Origin: Monocercomonoides exilis
Taxonomy: Eukaryota; Preaxostyla; Oxymonadida; Polymastigidae
Assembly: GCA_001643675.2 (NCBI GenBank)
Contig: LSRY02000062.1
Location: 1 to 64,000, forward strand
Direction of reading: 5' to 3'
Length of the DNA: 64,000 nt
Shown here: positions 48,401 through 60,417 of the stretch, piece after piece
Numbering within the stretch: the stretch's first letter is position 1
Layout of the letters: each line of letters starts with the position of its first letter
The notes under the pieces: generated by a model
Database searches by the model: none
The model's input: only the letters and a program-made list of their open reading frames with translations
Told to the model about the DNA's origin: nothing
Translations under genes and position numbers: made by a program

Positions 48401-50224
48401 TAAGCAAAAGACTCTCGTCTGCAACGCAATCCTCTGAATCAAATCTTCAGGAAGCTGATGAACTCCTTCGGTACTATTCTTCTGCTTTGCTTTCAATTGT
48501 GGATTTGCTGTTTGCAATATCGAGTGGAGCATATTCCCATCTGAAGACGATTATCTCAGAATCCATCAGCTTTAATTCTTCGCTGCTTGACTCCAGTTTG
48601 AAAGAGAAAAAATCCGAAGAAAAATCAGGAAAATTTCATCTAATTGCACTGATGATACGAATACTGGCAATCGACTTTGCGAAGCGTGCAGCTGAAATGT
48701 TGGAAAAGAAGCGCAAAAGTTTGAAAGAACAGAAAGCAAACGCACAGACAGATCAGTCGCAAACAGACCATTTGGAAGACTTCAAAGAAACAAATGAGCC
48801 AGCATATTATATGCAATCGCAATCCTCAAAAGAATCCTCAAAATCTGCATCTTCAGTGATGAACTTGTCGTCTTCTTCTGCTGCTGCGTATGACAAGACC
48901 TTTTTGAGAGGAAAGAATGCGATGATACCACACTTTCTAGTCCAGAGAATATTAGAATTGATAGAACATTTTTTCCAGCAGTCAAAAGAGTTTGTTCTTG
49001 ACGCAGTTTTCCTTGAGCTTTCGATGCAAGTGGAGAAGGCAGATGGAGTTGGCATTCTGGAAGCGATAGTTGACACTTATTATGACTCAACATTTGAATG
49101 TGTTCGAGGACCAAGCTCTGATAGCACTGAAAATGAGAAGCCTTCAGCGTCTTCTGCCTCACAAAACGAAGTCAAAGACGAACAGAACTCGAATTTGATT
49201 GATGGTGAAGGCATTTACATTAGCGCCATTTTCTGCCTTGTGTTTACGAAAGCAAAGATAAACAACGATTTTTCGTTTGCTTTGCCACAACTGAAAAACA
49301 TTATTGCTCATCACAATGTCAAGTCGCTATTTCTTCGTCAAACAAAAGGAGCAAACTTCAAACAAGAATTTTCTGCAAAAGAGACGAATCGTTTTGTTCG
49401 TTGTCTTTGGGCTGTTTATGCACTTTCCTCTTCAATAAATAGTTTGCTATTGTCTTATTGCTTTATTTATGAAAATGGTTTTTTTATTATTAATATTATT
49501 TCTAACAATAATTGTCATATTTGTGATGATTTCATTGCTGCAACACTTTTGCCCAAAAGAAATAAGAAAGACTCTTGTGGAAGTGGGTTTAGCTCCGTTG
49601 CTTCTGGATGTGGTGAGGCATTCGCCTTTGTCTGAAGCTGTGAATTGCAGTTTGATGATTCTCAGCCAGCTGGGCTGGAATTTGGAAGAAAACACAGCCG
49701 TTCTGATTGATGAAGGGATATTTGTTGTGATTTACAGAGTTCTGCTAAACTACTGGAAAAGGCATTCTCACGCCTTTGATAGCGCCATTGAAAAATTGGA
49801 AACAAAAGAAAAGGAAAATAAAAGCAATGAGAAAGACATCGAAGAGAGTAAAAATGAAAAAAGTTTAAAAGAGAAAGATGTTGATAAAACAAAAGACATT
49901 GAATGTGAGATAACAGATGACGTATTTATAACAGCAATACAAGCAACGCAGAACCTGCTGTATAAATCTCTGGCTATTTCTGTTACAGCAGCAAGACAAA
50001 TTGAATTGGACAAACTATTGGATAACATAGCATTCACAATTCGTCGGCTGATGATAGAAGAACATAAGGAAGTTGACTTCTCTGATGAAGACGAAGAATT
50101 TGGAGAAAACAGATCTCAATCTCCAGTTGAACAGCTGATTATTCCAATTGACGTTGCGAAACAGATGGAAATAGTAAAATGGGCCACTTATTCACTTGAT
50201 TGGATGGAGTTGGAGCAAAAATGA
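45472..50224 (+). CDS. NEK-like serine/threonine kinase with long C-terminal extension (9 exons)
   Basis: Exons: 45472-45487, 45560-45858, 45913-46033, 46086-46152, 46214-46249, 46317-47405, 47507-47881, 47976-49441, 49560-50224. The total of 4,134 nt closes exactly in frame (1,377 aa, TGA). The first exon is 16 nt and gives MSLQDYVNFGKIGKG. Kinase domain, residues ~6-270: Gly loop GKGVSG, Lys in RICKRIP, HRDVKPEN at 127-134, DFG at 147-149, GSPWYDSPEKILGKPYSSKTDIWSLG, then LRPSA. All catalytic residues are present. A Ser-rich linker (46,640-47,400) follows, then ~700 helical residues that look like armadillo/HEAT-type repeats (PLLLDVVRHSPLSEAVNCSLMIL). NEK-like is the best family fit; the kinase-plus-helical-repeat layout also recalls Fused/ULK4-type proteins. 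Cytoskeletal or flagellar roles are inference only. Confidence 0.88.
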
Positions 50225-50700
50225 AGAGTGTTGAATGGATTCATTGAAAGAGTTCATTAACTCAATTTGTTTGTGTTTTTTTAAAATTAGTAATGATTTT
50301 TTTGTTTGTTTGTTTGTTTGTTTGTTTTGAAAATGTTTGTAAAGTGATTATTGTTTTATGGTAATTAAAGGTAAATTTTTATTTTTTTAGAATATTTTTT
50401 TCTTCTTTTTCTGATGAATCTGGAAAGGATGTGCCATTTTTGGTAAATGATTCATATTAAACAGAAATCAAGTTGAAATTCTTTAATAATTTTTATTCAT
50501 AAAAAATGTTAATGATGGAAGGAAGAGACTTTTGTTCATTAAAATAAAGTCAAAGTTATCTTTGAGGATGAAAAAACTTGATTCAAAACACGAAAAAAAA
50601 ATGATCTCCCATGTGAAAAATGCATGAGCAGATAGAAAAACAAAGAAGTGTCAGGTGACGTGAGCTGTGAAATGTTTCGTAATTAGTGGAGAGAAAGCTT
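50225..50700. other. Intergenic region between convergent genes
   Basis: 476 bp between the stops of the kinase and GCP3 genes. It holds a TTTG microsatellite and A/T runs; no gene seen. Confidence 0.5.
50298..50328. repeat. (TTTG)n microsatellite
   Basis: About seven tandem TTTG units just downstream of the kinase gene. Confidence 0.85.
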
Positions 50701-53700
50701 TCATTTTTGAGAAACATAATCGTTCCAGCTGTCTTTTATTGACTCTGTCGAAAGAGACTGTAGGAAAGTGGGCACCAGATGCACCTTCTCAATTTGCTTG
50801 TCCATAATTTCCCGAACACATCTCATCATTTCGTCATACAGCAAGTCATAGTCACGCCTCACTTGCTTCAGTCTGATGACGTAGTCTTCCTTTATTTGCA
50901 AATCTTGCTCGTCTTCTTCATCCTCACAGTCTGACTCGTCTTCTACATCCATCCAGCTTTCGTTCTTCCTCTTCTCAGCAGCAAGTGCTCTTTTTCGTTG
51001 TTTTAGATCGATTTGCCTTCTGAAATTATTAATTTTTGCATTAGAAGAGAAAAGATTTCACAGAAAGAACAAAAAATATTTACATAACAATTATCATCGT
51101 ACAATGTCAACGCATTACAAACCTTGATCCTTTGTATATGAGACCAAGTGTGTCGTCAAAACGGAAGATGACTGTAAACAATCGCTTAACAATTTCTAAT
51201 AAAGACAGCCGAGCTGTGACGGTTGTTGGCGCAGAAAGAGAAGGAGAAGAGGGCGATTGCATGCTGTTTGATGTTATAAGCGGAATTTGGGGTGTTGAGA
51301 AAGAGTGGGACATCGAAGCAGAAGAAGGAGAGTGTGCTTGTAACGATGGAGATGAAGTACTGGCAGCATTAGCAGAATATGAGTGTCCCATCTTAATTCG
51401 CTCGATTATTGTGTCAATGAACTCGTTGTGTGCATCGATGATATCGTCCATCTTTGTTGTCTTGTCCAAGTCATGGCAGAGTTTTATCCACGATGCTTCC
51501 AACACTTCAAACATGAAATAATACTCCAGATTCCGAATGAATAATGTCATGTGGTTGCGAAGAAGGCTGCAGCCATGGAGTGTCGAGAAGTAATTCTTCA
51601 CATCTTTCATTTCGTTGCGGGAAAGACGATACATTTCCTTTTGAAAAGAAAGATAAATCACATTCAAAAGTATTTTGGTTGGAAATAAATACAAAATATT
51701 TATGAATTTTTAAAAAAAGAATATAAAATATTGCAGCAAACCGATAATTTCTGCCAGTCCTTTGCCAAAACAAAATCAACTCTCTTCAGCGTCCACAAGA
51801 AGTCAAAAGCAAACAGATATTTTTGCATTGCCTGTTCAGTAATTATCGCGTTGCACGGCTTCTTCACACGATAAGTGAGAGTGAAATTGTTCCAGCCAAA
51901 GACCGCTCTGTCTCCACTTGACACTCCATCGCCCATAAGCGAAGCAAAACGCCCATCGTTCGTGATTCGCGCATCCAACTCTGCCGGCAACACTCTTCCG
52001 CGTGTCTCGCCGTCTTCTCTCAAATACGTCGTGAGGATTTCTGTCAGCACATTTTGCGTGGCGTTTGAGGAGGACGATGCTCCGCTTCCGAAGGGGCTTC
52101 TGGAAGACGACGGGGAATAAAGCTGGAGGGAGGCAGAGCCAGAAGCTGTGGAAGGCGATAAAGTGGCTGAAGATGACGTGAAGGATGATGTGAACGACGA
52201 AACCTGCACTGTCTCGTCCAGCCTGCCCCACATCGCCTCCATCAGCGACTGGACAAAATCTCCTCTCATCAGAAGCAGATAGCCCTTCAGCGCAGTCAGA
52301 TCTGCATTGAAGTTCGTCCTCTTCAGAATGAAGTTCCGAAGACGCCCGTCGACAACAGCAGCAATCGCATCTATTCGCTCTTCTGACGACAAAGAGGCAT
52401 CCATCACTCGACTTCCAAACAGCGATTTTTGTTTGCTCTCTTTTGCCTGCGATTTGTCAACATATTTCACAACATTCGTTCTCTTTTCAGCAAATGATTG
52501 ACCTCTTTTCCCAGCTCCTGTACCATCTCCTCCCTCTTCGTAGTCTTCATTTCCGTCTCTGCCGCCCTCACCTTTTTCGCTTTCTATTCCAATAGCATAG
52601 TCCCATCCGTTGTCTCCACATTCCTCTTTCAGGAAGTTGATCGTTTTACCAATCACCAAAATCTTCTCTGCCATCGACTCGCTCAAAAACGAAGGAATTT
52701 TGGATCTCCGAAGTGTGAATCTTTTGGTCCAATATTCGTCGCCACTTAACATTCCCTGGTGCATCAAAGACGACGAAGAGGAAGAGGCAGACAAAGATGA
52801 TGCTGATGCAGATGACGATAAAAGGCGACTGGTTGACTTTTGTGGATGAGGAAAGCCACCAGACATTGTGTGAGAAGGCAGAGGTGTTATCTCATTTTTC
52901 ATAATAAAGAACTCGTCCCACGTGTCCTCAAGCACACCTTCCTCAACCCAGCGGCTAATGAACTGCCACAGCGGAAGACTTGTGACCTTCAAAAGTGTCC
53001 CAACAATCTGCCTCACAAATGGATCGCCGTGTGTTGACTGCGAATGAAGTGTCGAAAGAATAGCTGTTCCGCTCTCCTTCTGGCACGCACTGACAACACG
53101 ATACAGAACACGCAGCATCTTCATCTGCGGGGCTATGAGACTCAGCAGCGAGCGGTATGTGATCATTGTGTTCTGAGGTGAACGATTGCCAGGCAATTGC
53201 TGCGAATAAAAAGAGGAGGATGATGACGATGATGAAGATGATGTAACTGTTGATGCCAATTCGTCAGCAGGCTCAACGTCCATTGCGCTGCCATCGATGC
53301 TCGGGGCAGTCGAAGTTGGTGTTTCAATGCGTGGCTGTGAAGACAGCTGCAAACGAGGAACAAAGATTGGGGGAGGCTGATGTGGATGAGATTGCTGCTG
53401 TTGCTGCTGAGAATCTGTGCGCATTGGAAACACACTTGAAAAGGAGACGCTTGAGCGAGACTGAGGAAATGATGTTGGAAGTGTTGTTGTTGTTGTGGAT
53501 GTTGTGAATACTGAAGCCATCGAACTCTGAGAAGGTGAATGGGACAAAGATATTCTTGGATCATTGCGATCTGTCACTTGGCTGTCCATCAGCTTCTCTT
53601 TACCATCAGTCACTCCGACTAGTGATAACTGCCTTCCGAACGCATCCCACCCTTCATTTCTACTTCTTCCTTTTGCAGGAAGTGGAAGCTTTGAGTCTAA

Positions 53701-54659
53701 GTTGGCGACTCTTTTATTGACAGCTTTAAGAAGCCATTCAACCGCAGCAACAAATTCTCTTGCCACAGTACCTCTTTCTGTGCCTTCTTTCATTTCTTGA
53801 AGCATCTCACGAATCCGAAAATGAAGTGTGCCAAAATGCAATAATCTTTCAATTACACTTCGGTCAAGATTTCCGACATTTATCTTTTTGAATGCATTTT
53901 GTAAAGAAATTTTGATAATTATTCACAAGGCAATATTATAAAAGAAATGAACACACTGTTGGAACTATTTCAAATGCTTTTTTATACTTGTTAATTTTCA
54001 AATTTGTGCCGTCTACTGCCTGAAAAGAGAATATAAGATCACGCAGAATTGAAACATTTGATTGCGGTGCTTGAATAACAGCTAAAAATAAGTATGTGCA
54101 AAAACGTTTTTTTCAAAAACTTAATTAAAAAATAAACAAAGCATTTCAAACAAATTGCTCGTTCAGGATTAAGAGGGCGATAAGGTTGAATTGCTCCACT
54201 GTTTAGAGTGAAAATTGATGAAGTTTCTGATGGTGTTCGAGAAAAAACTGAACGAGAAGTAGCTTGTGATGTTCCATATCGATTTCCATATGATCTTGTT
54301 GTCAAGGGTCTCGCTTGCTTTAAAGATGAAAGTTCAAGGAGAATGTACAATGCTTGAATTGTGTATCCTCGATGCTTTTCGTTGGTAATTTGATTAAATT
54401 CATCAACGAGTCTATCCATTTGTGGATAGTTTTTCATCTGTATTTTTGATCTGATATTTTGCATTAACCTCATGTGATCCCCAGACAAAATACGAGGATT
54501 TGTTCCACTGTTCAGAATATCATAATAAAGTGACAGCTTCGATTCATCTGTTTGAGAACTTCCTGTAAATGAGTTGCACAATGTCAATATCGCTTGTTGA
54601 AGCTGTTCATCATTCACATTCATTTTTACAATCGAAATTGGTTCAAAATATATGCCCAT
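50701..54659 (-). CDS. GCP3: Gamma-tubulin complex component 3 (GCP3/Spc98), 5 exons
   Basis: Part of the gamma-tubulin ring complex that nucleates microtubules. Exons: 54659-54152, 54081-53957, 53883-51742, 51637-51123, 51019-50701; 3,609 nt in frame, 1,202 aa. The introns are 70, 73, 104 and 103 nt. GCP3 marks: YILLELS in the N-terminal helix region, SILRDLIFSFQAVDGTNLKI at the start of the GRIP region, GDPFVRQIV, ISRWVEEGVLEDTWDEFF, YWTKRFTLRRSKIPSFL, ILVIGKTINFL, LLLMRGDFVQSLM, FGWNNFTLTYRVKKP and YLFAFDFLWTLKRV. The C-terminal domain ends in NLEYYFMFEVLEASW and an acidic tail. The KTINFL and IPSF blocks favour GCP3 over GCP2. Several Ser-rich insertions enlarge it. The start could be the inner ATG (MNVNDEQ, 54623). 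Confidence 0.92.
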
Positions 54660-55121
54660 AACAATAAATAATTGGACTATTTAAAATTGTCATAAGAATT
54701 CTTTTTATCCAAATGATTAGTATTTCAATGTGAATAAGATATGTTGAAAAAATTGCTGTGGTATTTTAATTTTTATTGTCAGTTTTTGTTTTATTTTCTT
54801 TGGTGAAAAATAATACTATCAAATAAAAGAAAAAATGAATGATTGAACAAAAGAGAAATTTTGGATTTTTATATTTCAATCATCTGATTTATCAAAAATA
54901 TATAATTATTTACGAATATGATGAAAATGCTTGATTCAATGAATAATGTAAAAATATTCATCTTTTTTGATTTTTCACTAAATAAATATCAACGTGATCT
55001 ATCTTCATTCAATAGAATGCATAAATGATATGACAATATCATTTTCGCTTTCCAAACAAATTATCAATAACTTTTTCAAATAAATGGTGACAAAATTTTA
55101 TTACTGTTTCACAGATCAAAA
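54660..55121. other. Divergent intergenic region between GCP3 and eIF4E
   Basis: 462 bp, A/T-rich, flanked by two divergent starts. No motif or RNA gene recognised. Confidence 0.45.
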
Positions 55122-56851
55122 ATGTCTTCTGATCAAGAAAAAGAAGAACATCCGTTATCCAGGGAATTTACCTTTTGGTGGACTATTTCTGATAAAAACT
55201 TATCAGCAGCTAATTACGAAGACAGCCTTAAGCCTGTTTGCTCCATCAGAACAGTTTGTTTTATATTTTTTTGTAAAAGTGATTTTAATTCCGTTAGGTT
55301 GAAGAATTTTGGCAAACATATTCATTTATTGAAAGAGCGATTACACTGCCTCCACCTTGGACGTTGCATTTTTTTGAGAAGGGTGTAAAGCCAGTTTGGG
55401 AGGTATGAAAAAGAAATTTAAATGTATAAATTTTGTTGTTTATAATTGTTGCTTTTGTAAGGATCCTGCAAATGCTCAAGGTGCTCGTTTAACAATTAAG
55501 CTGATAAAAAGAGATGCAGCTTCTTATATTTGGGAACAACTTGTTTGCAAATATTATTTGAGAATGAAGAATTGACAAATTAATTGATTTTCAGTTAATT
55601 GCTTTAATAGGTCATCATTTTGGAGCCACAATAGATGGTAAATTTGTTGATTTGAGTGATGACATTACTGGAATTGTTATTACATATCGAAATACAACTA
55701 TTTCCATTTCAACCTGGAATCGAACATCATCCGATAAAACGTTGATAGATAACTTAAAGTATGATATATTTTTTTCAAAGTTAATATCTATCGTTTGTAA
55801 AATAATTTTTTTATTTGTTTCACTTTCAATGTCATCAAATACGCTCCTATTTGTTTTTATTTTGTATCTTTTCAGATTGATCATAGGTGAAATTACAAAA
55901 TATCATGAAGATCTTGGTGAGATAGAATATCGCCCGCATCATGGAACGAAACCAGAACGTAGTAAAACAATTAGAAAAGTTGATCGCCCACGTTACGACA
56001 GGGAACGAGACAAAGGGGTGGAGAAAGAGAGAGAGATTGGTATGGGTTATGGAGAAGGAAGAGAACCACACAGAAATCCAGAAAGCAGAGAGAAATCAGG
56101 TGGGTGGAGCGATGACAAAGAACAATCTGAAGTCAAACACCAAAAACAAGATTGGTCTTCGGTACACGCACCACCAGCAACATCTTATTCATCAACATTT
56201 CCAACTCCACCGTCATCTTCTTCTTCACCTGCTTCTGTTCCTCCAGCAGCGGCTCCTGGCTCGTTAGCTTCTCCCCTTGAAAAGCTCTTTTCATCTGTGT
56301 ATAAGTCCGCATCTCCGACAGCTTCTTCAGCAGGAGGTTCAGCGTTGTCTGCTTCAGATTCGCAAGGGCCGATATTTGGGACGCCATCTGGTGCGAAGTA
56401 TTATCATGGGAGTGCATCTTCAGATAAAAATGCGAATGCACCGAAAGAGAGAGAAGGAGGGAAAAAATGGGATGATCATCACAGCAATGCAGAAGACGAG
56501 GTGAAAGGCAAAGAGGATGAAGGCAGAAAAAAGGAACAAGGACAGCAGAAAAGAAAGAGAGGGAATGAAGAAAAAGAAGAAGACAAAGAAGGAAAAACAG
56601 AATGGAAGGCGAAATCTTGGAAGGCTCCTCCTCAAGCTGGAAGAGGAAAAGGAGTTCCATCTTCAGAAGAGAGTGGAATGCGAGGAGAAAGAGAGAGGGG
56701 AAGAGGAGGCAGAGGTGGAAGAAGAGGCGGAAGAGGTGGAAGACCGGCAAATGCGACTGTTGGGACAGATAATAAAGAAATGTCATTTTCTTATACTCCT
56801 TCAAATGCTTCTCCGTATCATGCAGGAAAAGCCAGAGGAGGAAAACAATAA
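55122..56851 (+). CDS. EIF4E2: eIF4E class II (4EHP/nCBP-like) cap-binding protein with RGG-type tail, 5 exons
   Basis: Binds the mRNA 5' cap. Exons 55122-55253, 55298-55402, 55462-55542, 55595-55758 and 55876-56851; 1,458 nt in frame, 485 aa, TAA. The cap-binding fold covers residues 1 to ~185: REFTFWWTIS, NYEDSLKPVCSIRTVEEFW, HFFEKGVKPVWEDPANAQGA (Trp-Glu pair), DITGIVITYR and TWNRTSSD. Tyr at the first aromatic position and the WNRTSSD block fit class II (4EHP/nCBP), which often competes with canonical eIF4E. After the fold comes a ~300-residue unusual extension: charged, then Ser/Ala/Pro-rich, then Lys/Glu-rich, ending in an Arg/Gly cluster (GRGGRGGRRGGRGGRP). Family members are usually ~200-250 aa. 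The last intron (55759-55875, 117 nt) has no in-frame stop, so a retained-intron reading is possible, but splicing fits the family. Confidence 0.9.
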
Positions 56852-58446
56852 TTATGCGTTTTACAATTATTAATTTTGAAATTAAGAATAATAATTACTC
56901 AAAATATGTTAATTTTATTAGGGTTAAAAAGGATGTTAAAAAATAAAAAAGGTAATATTTTATAATTCTATTACAAAAATGAAAAATATTCCAAATATTG
57001 AAATTAATAATTTTTTGTGAAGTTTGTTTTTCAAGATAACAATTATTAAACTCAAGAATTTTTACAAGAATTCATTGATAAAAATTGCAACTTTGATTTG
57101 AAGAAAATTATTATTGATTTTTTGAGAATAAACAAAAATTCTGGACAAATGTTTTCATCAAATTTTTATTCCTGTCAAAATTTCTCCATTTTTGAGTCAT
57201 TTTCACGTTTTCAAATTTTATAACAATAAGAATAATTTTTTTTTTCATTTTCTTGAAAACAATAAAAGAAATTGGAGATTTGGGGGAAAATATAGACTTT
57301 CAAGCTTTTTATGTACTGAGCATGAAATAATTGTTTCTCTTATAGCATTTTTGAACTTATTCAGCTTTCAAATTAAATTTGATTTTCATATGGTACAGAA
57401 TTCTTTCATTTATGAAAAATTCAATGATTTGTTCTAAACTATTTCTGCAATTGTTTGATTTTTATTCTTATATTATCGTGCAATACAAAATATAAAAATA
57501 TAAAAAATCGAAAAAAATCTTAGAAAGAATTGTGTGGAACAAAATTCTTTAAACATAAAATTTTGTCCCATATCCAAATACAAACGAAACTGAAATAAAA
57601 ACTTTATGTTTTGTGATTTCAAACGTATTTCAAAAAATGAACCATTTTTGTTGAAAATTTTTGTTCACAAAAAGTTTATCTGAAGTGCTTATTTTTTCAA
57701 TGAACGTGGTTGAAGTCAAATAATTTGTTCCATGTTGATTGAAATAACTTTGTTGACATTCATTTCTTGCAATCAAAATCTTGAAATAAGTTTAAAAAAC
57801 ATTTATAATCACTTACGTGTTGAAAACATCAAACAGAAACTAAAACTTTTTCAGATTATTGTTTCATGATGCTAATTTGAGTTTCATAATCAATTATTTT
57901 TCAAAAAATAATTCCTAATTTATTCTAATATAAAATTATGATTTTTTAATAAGTTTAACGTTTTTCTCATGTTTCCTTTTTTGTCCCTAACAATATCAAA
58001 AGTTTTTTCTGGATCAATTATTTCACTTTTAAATAAATGATGAGCACCATTTTTTCTTAAACTTTTATAAACACCTTTATTTAAAAATCTAAATATTTAT
58101 TGATTGATCGTTGATATTGCCAAAGGCCACATGTATTTTCAAATTAGCATTTTTCATATTTATTTATTTTTTAAAAAAAAAAAAAAAGAAAAAAATATTA
58201 ACCTTTTCATTCAGAAAAAGTTTTATTGCACTTTTTGACAGTTGAAACATTGAACTGTATAAACAATACATATGCTTATTATTCTGTTCACAATTTTGAC
58301 ATTTTTCGATAATTTTTAATTGCAGGATATAACAATTCATCATAGAATGGTACAAGATCAGCTTTAGAAGCAAATCAGTATTTGTATGCTGCCCTAGCTT
58401 TTGTGCGAAAATGTTAACATGTTTGTTTGATATTTTTTTATTTAGG
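56852..58446. other. AT-rich intergenic region, nothing identified
   Basis: About 1.6 kb, extremely A/T-rich with a long poly-A tract near 58172-58190. A gtttgt...tttag stretch just before 58446 looks like an intron in the 5' leader of the following kinase gene, so transcription of that gene probably starts upstream. No other feature. Confidence 0.45.
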
Positions 58447-60417
58447 ATGCACGCATCTCAAGATACGGATGCGAAGGATTCTCAGGGGCCGCAGGAGGCG
58501 GCACAGGGAGATTCTTCGCAGAAAAAAAAAGATAAGAAGTACATTAAGATAGGGAGCTATGTGCTGAAGCAAACTATTGGAAAGGGATCATTTGGAAAGG
58601 TAAAACTTGCGGAGCACCAGTTGACTGGTCATACAGTTGCAGTAAAAGTTCTGAATAGGAAGAGAATTCGGTCATTGAACATGGACAGCAAAGTGCGGCG
58701 CGAAATCAGTATTATGAAACTGTTTTCACATCCTCATGTGATTCATCTTTATGAGGTGATTGGAACAGATAGGAACATCTTTATGATCATGGAATACGTT
58801 CCAGGAGGGGAAATGTTCGACTACATTGTGCAGAAAGGAAAGCTGTCCGAAGATGAGGCTCGGAGATTTTTCCAGCAGATAATCTCAGGGGTTGAATATT
58901 GTCACAAGCACAAGGTTGTCCATAGAGATTTGAAGCCGGAAAACTTGCTTCTTGATGAACACAAAAACATCAAAATAGCAGATTTTGGGCTGAGCAACAT
59001 GATGCGAGATGGAGATTTCTTAACAACATCTTGCGGCTCTCCGAACTATGCAGCACCCGAAGTGATATCGGGAAAGCTGTATGCAGGGCCTGGCGTGGAT
59101 GTGTGGAGTTGCGGAGTGATTCTGTATGCTCTGTTGTGTGCAAAGCTTCCATTCGATGACTCTTCACTGGAAGCTCTATTTCAGAAAATTAAAACAGGTA
59201 CATACACGATTCCATCATATATTCCACCAGATGTCAGGGATTTAATATCGAAAATGTTGACAGTGGATCCTGTGAAGCGAATCACAATTCCTGAGATCAG
59301 ACATCATCCATGGTTTCTTAAAAATCTTCCAGATTATCTAGCGATGCCTGTGGATGACGGTTCGTCACATAGGATGAAGCAAATTGATCAAACTATTGTT
59401 GAAGAAATCTGTAGGAAGCTGCATTTCACCCAAGAACAGTGCGTCAGAGATCTACAGCGTGGACAGAGCAATGCAACACAAGCGGCCGTTATGTATGCTC
59501 TGTTGATGGATCAGAAGCGAGACATGATGCAAGGGCAGAAGGGAGAGATGGAGCACCAGTCGCGAATCAGGGAGTTTGAGGGGATTGAGCTGCACAATTT
59601 TGTGTCAACAGTTGGAACTAAACGAGGAGACGAAGATGGAGACAGTACGGGAAAGGAAGGGGACGAAGATGAGGATGAGGACGACTACGGGTTAGATGAT
59701 GAAGAGGAAGAACAAGGAGAGATGAAAAAGTTTGATATCACATCGAAGAAGGTAGTTCCAATCAAACTAAGATCTGTTGTTGCTCTGTCTGAGAAAGGAG
59801 ATCAGGGAAGCGAGGCAGCATCTGCCCAGGAATCGCAAGCAGCGCAAGACGGATCTATTCCAATGTCATCAACATCTCCATCATCAGCATATCAGTCGGG
59901 CTCAGTCAGCGATAAGAGCTCGGCCTCTGCTTCTTCGTCATCTGATCCATCAACATGCTCTTCCTCATCTTCTTCGTCTGCTTCTGCGGCTGCTAGAGAA
60001 ACAGGCTCGAGTGGTGCGAATGTGACAGAAGAGAGAAAGGAGGAAAAGAGCGAGAAGATGACGTCTCAATGGGCAACAGGAGTTCCGCGTCCGGTGGACC
60101 AACCACGCCACAAATGGTCTCTGGGCGCAGACAGCACACGACCTCCGGTGGAGATCATGAATGATCTGTTCCGCGTACTGCGACTGTTGAAGTTTGAGTG
60201 GAAGATGACATCACCGTACCAATTCAGTTGCCGGCTAAGACAGACACCGAAGCTGCAGACACCACGGAATCCTGTAGAGATCGGGATCCAGCTGTTCCGT
60301 TTGGAAGACTCGACTCCCGAAAAGCCTCACCACAAAATCGACATGAAGCGCATTTCAGGCGACACGTTCCCGTTTATGGCTCTCTGCAGTGCTATTCTGG
60401 GGAATCTGAAGCTGTAG
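58447..60417 (+). CDS. SNF1: AMPK/SNF1 catalytic alpha subunit
   Basis: Energy-sensing Ser/Thr kinase. 656 aa, single coding exon, ending in TAG. The ATG at 58447 is chosen because the 12 residues before it read as an intron-like tail. Kinase domain residues ~38-290: IGKGSFGKV, VAVKVLN with K67, HRDLKPEN (159-166), DFG (179-181), and activation loop TTSCGSPNYAAPE with T194 in the position of AMPK T172. Then HHPWFLKNLP and a UBA-like/autoinhibitory stretch (TIVEEICRKLHFTQEQCVRDL). An acidic and Ser-rich linker leads to the C-terminal beta-subunit-binding domain (KWSLGADSTRPPVEIMNDLFRVL, FEWKMTSPYQFSCR..., FPFMALCSAIL). All catalytic residues intact. Confidence 0.95.
   Translation: MHASQDTDAKDSQGPQEAAQGDSSQKKKDKKYIKIGSYVLKQTIGKGSFGKVKLAEHQLTGHTVAVKVLNRKRIRSLNMDSKVRREISIMKLFSHPHVIHLYEVIGTDRNIFMIMEYVPGGEMFDYIVQKGKLSEDEARRFFQQIISGVEYCHKHKVVHRDLKPENLLLDEHKNIKIADFGLSNMMRDGDFLTTSCGSPNYAAPEVISGKLYAGPGVDVWSCGVILYALLCAKLPFDDSSLEALFQKIKTGTYTIPSYIPPDVRDLISKMLTVDPVKRITIPEIRHHPWFLKNLPDYLAMPVDDGSSHRMKQIDQTIVEEICRKLHFTQEQCVRDLQRGQSNATQAAVMYALLMDQKRDMMQGQKGEMEHQSRIREFEGIELHNFVSTVGTKRGDEDGDSTGKEGDEDEDEDDYGLDDEEEEQGEMKKFDITSKKVVPIKLRSVVALSEKGDQGSEAASAQESQAAQDGSIPMSSTSPSSAYQSGSVSDKSSASASSSSDPSTCSSSSSSSASAAARETGSSGANVTEERKEEKSEKMTSQWATGVPRPVDQPRHKWSLGADSTRPPVEIMNDLFRVLRLLKFEWKMTSPYQFSCRLRQTPKLQTPRNPVEIGIQLFRLEDSTPEKPHHKIDMKRISGDTFPFMALCSAILGNLKL

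Noticed and set aside
58411-58446. Upstream ATG at 58411 as the SNF1 start
   Set aside because: The added residues are encoded by a gtttgt...tttag stretch that looks like an intron end, and they are hydrophobic filler not fitting the family.
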